51,316 bases of DNA from Prochlorococcus sp. AG-347-B23 (GTDB lineage Bacteria; Cyanobacteriota; Cyanobacteriia; PCC-6307; Cyanobiaceae). A program made the translations under genes and the position numbers. The stretch is taken from contig QCBE01000009.1 in the NCBI GenBank assembly GCA_003281715.1, positions 1-51,316 on the forward strand. The letters are read 5' to 3'. The notes below the pieces were generated by a model that saw only the letters and a list, made by a program, of their open reading frames with translations, made no database searches and was not told the origin of the DNA. Of the stretch, positions 19,736 to 26,137 are shown one piece after another (position 1 is the stretch's first letter; every line of letters starts with the position of its first letter).

Positions 19736-20029
19736 ATGCCTTTCTTTATAAAAACTGAAATCATTAAAAAAAAATATTTAATTAATCATGATTTAAAACA
19801 AAAAATAATTAACGAACATATTGTTTGGATAAAAAAATTAAAAAAAGAGGGAATTAATATAAAAAGTGGTTTTTTAGTAGATGAGTTAAAGAGGCCAGGT
19901 GACGGCGGATTACTCATTCTTGAGATGAATAATTATAAAAATGCACTAAAAATAATTAAGAATGATCCAATGATTAAAAATGATCTAGTTGAATGGAAAT
20001 TAAATGAGTGGATAGATTCAAATAAATAA
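19736..20029 (+). CDS. YciI-like domain protein
   Basis: This 97-residue protein has the small ferredoxin-like alpha/beta layout of YciI-related proteins: HIVWIKKLKKEGINIKSGFL (about 29-48), then DGGLLILEMNNYKNALKIIKNDPMI and a terminal WKLNEWI. The conserved pattern of a helix, GxL strand, LLILE strand and NDPM helix supports the family, whose function is mostly unknown; some members act as small dehydratase- or oxygenase-like domains. Its ATG abuts the gltB TAA, so it is probably translated by reinitiation from the same mRNA. A link to glutamate synthase is inferred from position only. Confidence 0.7.
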   Translation: MPFFIKTEIIKKKYLINHDLKQKIINEHIVWIKKLKKEGINIKSGFLVDELKRPGDGGLLILEMNNYKNALKIIKNDPMIKNDLVEWKLNEWIDSNK

Positions 20030-20035
20030 AAATGA

Positions 20036-20929
20036 CTATCTTGGATACTTTTTCATAAGTTTTTGAATTTCTTCAGCATGGTAACTGCTACGAGTTAAAG
20101 GAGAACTAACTACTTGCATAAAGTCCAAATCTTTTTCCCCGTAAACTTTATAATAATTAAATTTTGAGGGACTAACAAATCTCTGAACAGGTAAATGATT
20201 TGGACCAGGAGATAAGTATTGGCCAATAGTAACAATATCAACGAAATTACTTTTTAAATCTTTAAGAAGACTTAAGACCTCCTCTTCTTTTTCCCCTAAA
20301 CCAAGCATAAAACCTGACTTTGTATAAACTTTGGGAGAATATTCTCTGGTCCTTTTAAGCAACTCAAGAGTTCTCTCATATTTACCCTGAGGTCTTACTT
20401 TTTTATATAGCGAAGACACAGTCTCAATATTATGGTTTAAAACGTTTGGATTAGAATCAAGAACTGTTTCAAGCGCTTTCCAGTTACCACAAAGATCAGG
20501 TATTAAAAGCTCAATAGTAGTTTCAGGAGATTTTTTTCTTACTTGATAAACACATTCAAAAAATTGAGATGCGCCACCATCCTCAAGATCGTCTCTATTA
20601 ACTGATGTGATTACAACATGTTTAAGATTCATTCTATAAACAGCCTCGGCTAAACGATATGGCTCTGTTGGATCTAATTCTCTTTTAGATCTATCAAAAT
20701 CAATATCACAATATGGACATGCCCTAGTACAGCCAGGACCCATTATAAGGAAAGTAGCAGTGCCACTTGCAAAACATTCACCAATATTTGGACAACTTGC
20801 CTCTTGACATACAGTATTGAGATTTAAATCACTTAACAAATTCGCAGTATTCCCAATTCTCTCAACTTGCGGAGCTTTTACTCTTAACCAATCAGGTTTT
20901 GAAATTAAACTATTGGAATTATTAGTCAA
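20036..20929 (-). CDS. lipA: Lipoyl synthase
   Basis: LipA inserts two sulfurs into protein-bound octanoyl groups to make lipoyl cofactor for 2-oxoacid dehydrogenases and the glycine cleavage system. The 297-residue protein has both 4Fe-4S clusters: the auxiliary cluster cysteines Cys41, Cys46 and Cys52 ([12 protein letters not shown]) and the radical SAM cysteines Cys67, Cys71 and Cys74 (CTRACPYC). The C-terminal RSSYHAEE motif supplies the serine ligand to the auxiliary cluster. It converges on the YciI-like gene with six bases between stops. No lipB neighbour is present. Confidence 0.96.
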   Translation of the reverse strand: MTNNSNSLISKPDWLRVKAPQVERIGNTANLLSDLNLNTVCQEASCPNIGECFASGTATFLIMGPGCTRACPYCDIDFDRSKRELDPTEPYRLAEAVYRMNLKHVVITSVNRDDLEDGGASQFFECVYQVRKKSPETTIELLIPDLCGNWKALETVLDSNPNVLNHNIETVSSLYKKVRPQGKYERTLELLKRTREYSPKVYTKSGFMLGLGEKEEEVLSLLKDLKSNFVDIVTIGQYLSPGPNHLPVQRFVSPSKFNYYKVYGEKDLDFMQVVSSPLTRSSYHAEEIQKLMKKYPR

Positions 20930-21220
20930 ATTAATTTTTCAAGCCTGTATTTTTATTTTACTAAAAACATTTTGAATTAACTATTAATAATTTCAAAAAT
21001 GATGACTACTCAAAAGAGGTCAAAAAATAAATAAATTTAACTAGTCCATCGATAATTTAAAAAATCCTAATTCAAGTTATCACTTACAAAATATTTTTGT
21101 TCTATCAACTAAATATAAAACAGTATTCAGAACGTAATTTTTAATACAGATATCAGAACAATAGTTTACACTCTTGTCAATTAAATTCTTTTTCATAATT
21201 GCAATTTGTTGTGCTAAAAA
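20930..21220. other. Intergenic region between lipA and the recombinase-like gene
   Basis: This 291-bp, strongly AT-rich gap separates the divergent lipA and recombinase-like starts. It holds a weak inverted repeat (TTTTGAA near 20970 with TTCAAAA near 20992) in the lipA leader. No tRNA, tRNA remnant or paired direct repeats that would suggest an attachment site were recognised. Promoters for both flanking genes are expected here but could not be placed. Confidence 0.4.
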
Positions 21221-21895
21221 GTGTTTTTTTATTTATTTATTGATACAGTAAAAAATATATGTAATAAAACATTGACTTTTAAATTTAAAAGAAAGCGTAT
21301 TTTACTATCTGAAAAAAATAAAAACTCTAAAGCAGTTGGTTATGCTAGAGCAACTAATAAGGAATATGAATATTTAGAAGAACAAATAAAAATTTTAAAG
21401 GAAGAGGGTTGCAGTTTAGTTTTCTCAGAATTGATAAGTTTAGATGAAGAAATCAAACCCGAACTCAATAAAGCTATAAATTGCTTGTCTAAAGGCGATC
21501 AATTAATAATAACTCAGCTTGATCGAGCGTTTAAAAATAAAAAAGAATGTTTGAGGACAATAAATAAACTTATTAATAAGGATATTAAATTGCGAACTTT
21601 GACTGGTTTTTTTGCAGCTAATGAATCAACTAAAGCAAATTCTTCAATTTTTCAGATTTTATATGAATTAGATAATTTAGAAGACAAAAGTCTAGGTGAA
21701 AGGAAAAAAGAACAACTATTACGCAGAAAATTATCTGGAAATAATCTGGGAGGAAGGCCCAAAATAAGTCATTTAAAAGAATCTTTAGTAATCAGATTAC
21801 GTAATGAGGGATATTCATATCGATCAATCAGATCACAAACGGGAATTGCATTATCAACGATAAGAAGAGTTATTTTGGAAGGTGAATTAACATAA
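21221..21895 (+). CDS. Serine-recombinase-like protein with substituted catalytic residues
   Basis: This 224-residue protein has a resolvase/invertase N-terminal domain (about 37-165) and a Hin-type helix-turn-helix (about 178-218, GRPKISHLKE to IALSTIRRVI). Aligned by eye with gamma-delta resolvase, the YAR motif (41-43) and LDR (100-102) are present. The nucleophile Ser10 is Thr45, Arg45 is Lys79 and Arg71 is Lys105. The fold and DNA-binding module are therefore kept while strand-transfer chemistry is probably lost or very weak, which would suit a DNA-binding or regulatory role. The start is GTG; a 36-residue basic N-terminal extension precedes the domain, and TTG at 21272 is an alternative start. 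A 70-codon gene follows after one base. Confidence 0.8.
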   Translation: MFFYLFIDTVKNICNKTLTFKFKRKRILLSEKNKNSKAVGYARATNKEYEYLEEQIKILKEEGCSLVFSELISLDEEIKPELNKAINCLSKGDQLIITQLDRAFKNKKECLRTINKLINKDIKLRTLTGFFAANESTKANSSIFQILYELDNLEDKSLGERKKEQLLRRKLSGNNLGGRPKISHLKESLVIRLRNEGYSYRSIRSQTGIALSTIRRVILEGELT

Positions 21896-21896
21896 A

Positions 21897-22109
21897 ATGG
21901 GGAAGAAAGAAATTGAAAATTTAATTAAAGAAAATTTTAAAGATACAGCATTACGTATTTATGAATTAGATAATGAAGATAGAAAAAGTTTGTTAGCGGA
22001 ATATAGAGAATGGATTATGAATGATTTAGATTCTGAAGAGGTAATGATGTTACCTTATGAAGCCTATACTGATAAATTAGACTCTAATTACTTAGACGAT
22101 TTACTTTAG
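21897..22109 (+). CDS. Small acidic protein linked to the recombinase-like gene
   Basis: This 70-residue protein is not recognised. It is acidic, with about twice as many Asp/Glu as Lys/Arg, and looks helical throughout (for example KEIENLIKENF, then RKSLLAEYREWIMNDL). The ending is YLDDLL. It has no signal peptide, cysteine pair or DNA-binding motif. Its ATG is one base after the stop of the recombinase-like gene, so the two are almost certainly cotranscribed and translationally coupled. Its last codons overlap the convergent serine hydrolase gene by 4 bp. A partner or antagonist of the preceding protein is conceivable, but that is inference. Confidence 0.65.
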   Translation: MGKKEIENLIKENFKDTALRIYELDNEDRKSLLAEYREWIMNDLDSEEVMMLPYEAYTDKLDSNYLDDLL

Positions 22110-23014
22110 TCCTTAATAGTATATTTCTTATTAAATTCATATACTTCTTTGGCTATTAATGGTAAAAAGGAAGTATCTTTAGAATATTTTTCTCCATTAC
22201 AAAAAACGACTAATAAAGTGTGTAAGTATTGACTATTAGTCCACCAAGCTGAATCATGTCTAACTTCAGACATTAAGCCTGCTTTACTCCAGAGATTAAT
22301 GCTTTCTGGTAATCCTTCACCCAAAAAACCATTTATTTGATTCAGAGAATCGTTTTTAAGAACAACTTTATTTAAATTTCTTTTTAAAAAACTTCGTAAA
22401 TTTAAGTCATTTTTTTGATAATCAATATGAATCATAATTTCCTCCAAAACCCTTGCAGCTGAATCAGAATTCATAGCGTTTCTATTTTTATTGTCATGCC
22501 CATAAAATTTATTTTCACGACCATATGGTCCATCATCCCAAGTCTTCTGACAGCAATTTATACCACTCAATTCCTCCCAATGTAAATCATGTAGCCAATC
22601 ATTTATTATATTTCTTTGATATTTCCAATTTTCCCATAATTCCCCTTCAATACAAGGGCCACTTGTTGTTCCTGTAAGTAAATCAATTAAGAAGCTTGTT
22701 GCGTTATTACTTGATAAAGAAAGCATTTTCCTTACAGCATCATTAAGTTCATCTGATAATGATAAACTTCCTTTTTTAATCCAATAAAATGCCGCTAGGC
22801 CATAAACCAACTTGACTATACTGGCAGGGTAAACCATTTTTTTATTATTAATACCAGTTCCAAAACCTTTAAATACACTGTTATTTTCACTTTTATAATT
22901 AATCCAAGTTATAGCAATATCTTCTCTTGAAAAATCTTTATTATGAGTACATAATCTCCCTAAAATTTTATTTAGGGCTAGACCCATCTCTTTACTTGAA
23001 TAGTAAAAGGACAT
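22106..23014 (-). CDS. Serine hydrolase, class A beta-lactamase/PBP-like fold
   Basis: This 302-residue protein carries the SxxK nucleophile motif S65-I-V-K68 (YPASIVKLVYGL) and, downstream, SLSSNNATSFLIDLL at about 94-108, which sits where the SxN motif of beta-lactamase-type folds is found. A clear KTG triad motif is not obvious near the C-terminus. No signal peptide or lipobox is visible, so it appears cytoplasmic unless the start is wrong; Met10 (22987) is an alternative. The likely chemistry is amide or ester hydrolysis, perhaps of peptidoglycan fragments, given the divergent NlpC/P60 neighbour only 3 bp away. True beta-lactam resistance is unlikely. Confidence 0.72.
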   Translation of the reverse strand: MSFYYSSKEMGLALNKILGRLCTHNKDFSREDIAITWINYKSENNSVFKGFGTGINNKKMVYPASIVKLVYGLAAFYWIKKGSLSLSDELNDAVRKMLSLSSNNATSFLIDLLTGTTSGPCIEGELWENWKYQRNIINDWLHDLHWEELSGINCCQKTWDDGPYGRENKFYGHDNKNRNAMNSDSAARVLEEIMIHIDYQKNDLNLRSFLKRNLNKVVLKNDSLNQINGFLGEGLPESINLWSKAGLMSEVRHDSAWWTNSQYLHTLLVVFCNGEKYSKDTSFLPLIAKEVYEFNKKYTIKD

Positions 23015-23017
23015 TGT

Positions 23018-23776
23018 ATGGAAAGTTATAAAAATCCTATCTCACTATTTAAACAAACTAATTTTTCAAAAACTATTTGGTGGAAATTAAAAGTTAATAT
23101 TTCTGGATATCAAAGTGCAACAGAAAATAAATTAGTTACTGAAATATTTAAAAATAGAATTTTTAGGCTTATTTATCCAAATATTTATCAAAACAATCAT
23201 AAATTTTCAAGAATATTAGTTCAACTATATGAAGATGGTTACATCTGTTGGATAAATTTAGATGGATTGATTATTGAAAAATATGAATTAAATAAAACTG
23301 TGAGTTTAAAAAATGAACACTTCCTTATAAAAGATAAAATTACCTCAATTATCAAATGGATCAAGGATCAAGCGGAGTTAACTAATGAATACCTTTGGGG
23401 AGGCACATTAGGTCCCAATTTTGATTGTTCCGGTTTAATTCAGACTGCTTTTTTAAAGCATCGAATTCATATACCTCGAGACTCTTATCAAATAAAAAGT
23501 TTTTGTAAACATCTTTTTTATTTCAAAGAGTCTTATACAGCTCTAAGACCTGGCGATCTTTTATTTTTTGGAAATAAAGAAAAATGTGATCATATTGGAA
23601 TCTACAAAGGAGACGGTTTGTATTACCATAGCTCTGGAAAAGATTTTGGTAGAAATGGAATAGGATTAGATACCCTAAAACAGACTAATGATAAAATCTC
23701 ATTGCATTATAAATCCAAGCTTATTTCGGCAGGAAGAGTTGTTAGAAGTTATAGATGGGACAGAACAATACGTTAG
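23018..23776 (+). CDS. NlpC/P60 family peptidase with N-terminal SH3-like region
   Basis: The 252-residue protein ends in an NlpC/P60 cysteine peptidase domain. The nucleophile is Cys137 in FDCSGL, His192 lies in CDHIGIY, and a further His204 lies in YYHSSG; the LRPGDLLFFG loop is also conserved. Residues 20-110 look like the bacterial SH3-type domain of cyanobacterial gamma-D-glutamyl-L-diamino acid endopeptidases, which cleave peptidoglycan stem peptides. As in those enzymes, no signal peptide is seen, which fits a role in recycling cell-wall peptides inside the cell. The start codon is 3 bp from the start of the divergent serine hydrolase. Confidence 0.85.
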   Translation: MESYKNPISLFKQTNFSKTIWWKLKVNISGYQSATENKLVTEIFKNRIFRLIYPNIYQNNHKFSRILVQLYEDGYICWINLDGLIIEKYELNKTVSLKNEHFLIKDKITSIIKWIKDQAELTNEYLWGGTLGPNFDCSGLIQTAFLKHRIHIPRDSYQIKSFCKHLFYFKESYTALRPGDLLFFGNKEKCDHIGIYKGDGLYYHSSGKDFGRNGIGLDTLKQTNDKISLHYKSKLISAGRVVRSYRWDRTIR

Positions 23777-23841
23777 TAAGTAGAGCTCACCTTTTAATTG
23801 AAAATAAAATTTTAGATATTACTAATTCTTATATTTAGGAA

Positions 23842-24441
23842 TTAACCAGCAGTCCAAATATTTTTAATAATTGGCATTATTGTATCTAAGTGTAATGTAC
23901 CAACAAGTAGCCAAGCGAAAACAGCTCCTCCACAGCCTCCTAACCAAAATCCACTTGTAAAATCAGCCCAACCAGCTCTTGTAAATAAGTCCTTTGGCGG
24001 ATTATTAACAGTCGCATCTGGAGGTTGAACATTGGGTGCTTTACCGGGTGCATTATAGAGAACTAAGAGTGCTGTTAAAATATGAACAGCTCCAATAGCC
24101 GCAAGAAGTCCAGCAGTTAGAGCAAATTCAGAATTTCTTAGTGGGCCAGTCATAGTGAAAGGACCGTATAGGAGATATCCAAAAGCTGCTCCAGTTTCTA
24201 AGCCTCTAAAATTAGGCGAAATACCTTCTCTATAAAAAGGCAAATTATTTATAAAAGCTTTTGTAAAATAGCCACTATTAACTGGAGTAGCTAAATTACC
24301 AACACATGGATCAGCAACAGTTTTTACTGCCCATTGTTCTGCAACACCAATATCATTTGGTTGTACAGAATTATCTATGTATTTCTCATCAAACTTAATT
24401 GAACTTGTTGATTCTGAGAATGATTTTTGAAAGTCGCTCAT
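23842..24441 (-). CDS. psaL: Photosystem I reaction center subunit XI
   Basis: PsaL holds photosystem I monomers together in the trimer. The 199-residue protein has the conserved [34 protein letters not shown] region (about 48-81). Hydrophobic segments then follow near 90-105, 112-132 and 168-190. The acidic and serine-rich N-terminus makes it longer than the roughly 150-residue PsaL of many cyanobacteria, a trait I associate with marine picocyanobacteria. It lies 27 bp downstream of psaI and is presumably cotranscribed with it, as in other cyanobacteria. Confidence 0.95.
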   Translation of the reverse strand: MSDFQKSFSESTSSIKFDEKYIDNSVQPNDIGVAEQWAVKTVADPCVGNLATPVNSGYFTKAFINNLPFYREGISPNFRGLETGAAFGYLLYGPFTMTGPLRNSEFALTAGLLAAIGAVHILTALLVLYNAPGKAPNVQPPDATVNNPPKDLFTRAGWADFTSGFWLGGCGGAVFAWLLVGTLHLDTIMPIIKNIWTAG

Positions 24442-24468
24442 GTTTTTAATAGTTTAGTGTTTAATAAT

Positions 24469-24582
24469 TTATTCAGTTGCTGTAATAAATCTTCCAATCA
24501 ATACGATAAAAACAGCAGGCATTGCGATACCAATTAATGGAACAAAAATTGAGGGTAAAAGACTTGGTAAATCAGATGGCAT
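24469..24582 (-). CDS. psaI: Photosystem I reaction center subunit VIII
   Basis: This 37-codon gene was found by reading the gap upstream of psaL. The product begins MPSDLPSLLPSIFVPLIGI and has a single transmembrane helix (about residues 11-33), ending RFITATE. The PSxxVPxxGxxxPA pattern and length match PsaI, a one-helix subunit that packs against PsaL in the trimerisation domain. It is followed 27 bp later by psaL in the expected psaI-psaL order. Two tandem 10-bp repeats lie directly upstream of the ATG. Confidence 0.9.
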   Translation of the reverse strand: MPSDLPSLLPSIFVPLIGIAMPAVFIVLIGRFITATE

Positions 24583-24585
24583 AGT

Positions 24586-24605
24586 TCTTTAAACATCTTT
24601 AAACA
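24586..24605 (-). repeat. Tandem 10-bp direct repeat upstream of psaI
   Basis: TCTTTAAACA occurs twice in perfect head-to-tail tandem (24586-24595 and 24596-24605). On the psaI sense strand this is TGTTTAAAGA twice, ending three bases before the ATG, where a ribosome binding site would sit. AAAGA is only a weak Shine-Dalgarno-like sequence. Function is unknown; it may simply be low-complexity duplication. Confidence 0.5.
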
Positions 24606-24674
24606 CTTTAGTATTTATATGCGAAATAGTGTTAATTTTATTACTGGATGATATAAAAATTATTAACTTTTTAC

Positions 24675-25067
24675 ATGTTAAATTTTTTCGCAATTGTAAT
24701 TATTATTTTTATAGGAATATTACTTCTAGTTTTTAAAAAAAGAAGCTTTAGAAAGTTAATAAATAAGGGGAAATTACATTCTGATAAATTAAAAAAAAAT
24801 AGAAAAAATAATAATAAATTTCTATCTAATAAAAAAAGTTATTTATACAATCACGAAGCAAAAAAGTACTCATTATTTTATAAAAATTCTCAAAGAAATA
24901 AAATGTTTAGTCTTTTTCAGGGAAATACTGAAGACAAATTAAAAGCATTAAAAATTGCGGAAGAATTGTCTGATAAATCAACATTATCAATTTTAAGACA
25001 AGGCTTAAGAGATATGTCCCCTGATGTGGTTAAACTTTCAGCTTTATTAATAAGAAAATTCAAGTAA
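24675..25067 (+). CDS. Small membrane-anchored hypothetical protein
   Basis: I do not recognise this 130-residue protein. Residues 2-20 form one hydrophobic helix (LNFFAIVIIIFIGILLLVF) followed by KKRS, so the rest should face the cytoplasm. Residues 25-75 are strongly basic and rich in Lys and Asn. The final 50 residues resemble a single HEAT-like helical hairpin (DKLKALKIAEELSDKSTL, then MSPDVVKLSALLI). It diverges from psaI, with 92 bp shared between their starts, and converges on the glycosyltransferase with 4 bp between stops. A photosystem link is only positional. Confidence 0.65.
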   Translation: MLNFFAIVIIIFIGILLLVFKKRSFRKLINKGKLHSDKLKKNRKNNNKFLSNKKSYLYNHEAKKYSLFYKNSQRNKMFSLFQGNTEDKLKALKIAEELSDKSTLSILRQGLRDMSPDVVKLSALLIRKFK

Positions 25068-25071
25068 AAAT

Positions 25072-26034
25072 TTAATTTTTATTGGCACTGCTTATTGACC
25101 TTATTCTATAAATTGGACGACTTTGACTTTCATGATATGTTCTAATTAAAAGTTCGCTCAATAATCCAAAGCTAAATAATTGAACCCCAGCAATTCCCAA
25201 TATTAAAGCAAACATTAACAACGGACGATTTCCAATATCCTCACCCATTATTTTTAAAACTATCAAATAGGAGCTCATTGCAAGGCTAATCAAAATACTT
25301 ATGATTCCAACAAAACCAAATCCATACATCGGTCTTGTTAAAAATTTAGTCATAAACCAAACAGTTAGTAAATCCATTAAAACTCTAAAAGTTCTATCTA
25401 TTCCATATTTGCTATATCCATATTGCCTGTTTCTATGATTGACTTTAATTTCTTTGATTCTTGCACCTTCAATATTTGCTAAGACCGGCAAAAACCTGTG
25501 AAGTTCTCCATACAATTTAATATCATCAATTATTTCTTTCTTAAAAGCTTTTAATGAACATCCATAATCATGCAACTTCAAACCTGTTACGCGAGCTATT
25601 AATTTATTCGCTATTTTTGATGGTATCTTTCTATTAATTAATTTATCTTTTCTATCAAACCTCCATCCACAAATCAAATCGCAGCCATTATTAATTTCTG
25701 AAATTAATATCGGAATATCATTTGGATCATTCTGTAAATCACCATCCAAAGTAATAACAATATCGCCTTTAGAGTTATCAAAGCCAGCTGACATTGCTGC
25801 AGTTTGCCCATAATTTTTGCGAAGGGAAATCACTGACAATTCTTTAATTTTGAAAGTTAATTGTTTTAATACTTGTTGAGTATTGTCTTTAGAACCATCA
25901 TTTACAACAATCAATTCAAAATTAAATTTATGTAATAACATTACATTTATAACTTCATCCAATAAAAAACCAATACTCTCACTTTCATTGAAAACAGGGA
26001 TGATAATAGAAATTAATTGTTTTATATCTGACAT
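25072..26034 (-). CDS. Membrane-bound family 2 glycosyltransferase (polyprenyl-phosphate sugar type)
   Basis: This 320-residue protein has an N-terminal GT2 domain with SIIIPVFNESESIG (9-22), NDGSKDNT (45-52) and the metal-binding DGD at 97-99 (LDGDLQNDP). Two transmembrane helices follow, at about 233-260 and 270-297. This is the architecture of DPM1/GtrB-like enzymes that load a sugar or sugar derivative onto undecaprenyl phosphate on the inner membrane face for export or lipid/polysaccharide modification. The exact sugar cannot be told from sequence. It lies just downstream of psaB on the same strand, but a strong terminator separates them, so it should have its own promoter. Confidence 0.88.
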   Translation of the reverse strand: MSDIKQLISIIIPVFNESESIGFLLDEVINVMLLHKFNFELIVVNDGSKDNTQQVLKQLTFKIKELSVISLRKNYGQTAAMSAGFDNSKGDIVITLDGDLQNDPNDIPILISEINNGCDLICGWRFDRKDKLINRKIPSKIANKLIARVTGLKLHDYGCSLKAFKKEIIDDIKLYGELHRFLPVLANIEGARIKEIKVNHRNRQYGYSKYGIDRTFRVLMDLLTVWFMTKFLTRPMYGFGFVGIISILISLAMSSYLIVLKIMGEDIGNRPLLMFALILGIAGVQLFSFGLLSELLIRTYHESQSRPIYRIRSISSANKN

Positions 26035-26089
26035 TTATATTTGATATATTTATATAATTTTAACTTAATTTAGAACATTAAAATTAAAC

Positions 26090-26118
26090 AAAAAAAATCA
26101 CCACATATGTGGTGATTT
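26090..26118 (-). terminator. Rho-independent terminator of psaAB
   Basis: AAATCACCACAT (26095-26106) and ATGTGGTGATTT (26107-26118) form a perfect 24-bp palindrome. It begins 20 bp after the psaB stop. On the psaB strand the stem is followed by eight T residues (26090-26097 on the plus strand as A), the classic intrinsic terminator form. The G+C-rich stem core CACCACA stands out in this AT-rich DNA. Confidence 0.9.
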
Positions 26119-26137
26119 AAATTATTTAAAGAAAAAT

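Noticed and set aside
20930-21220. Attachment or crossover sites for the recombinase-like gene
   Set aside because: No paired direct or inverted repeats of att/res type and no tRNA fragment were found flanking the gene.
22106-23014. Functional antibiotic-resistance beta-lactamase
   Set aside because: The SxxK motif is present, but there is no export signal and no clear KTG motif, and the neighbour suggests cell-wall metabolism.
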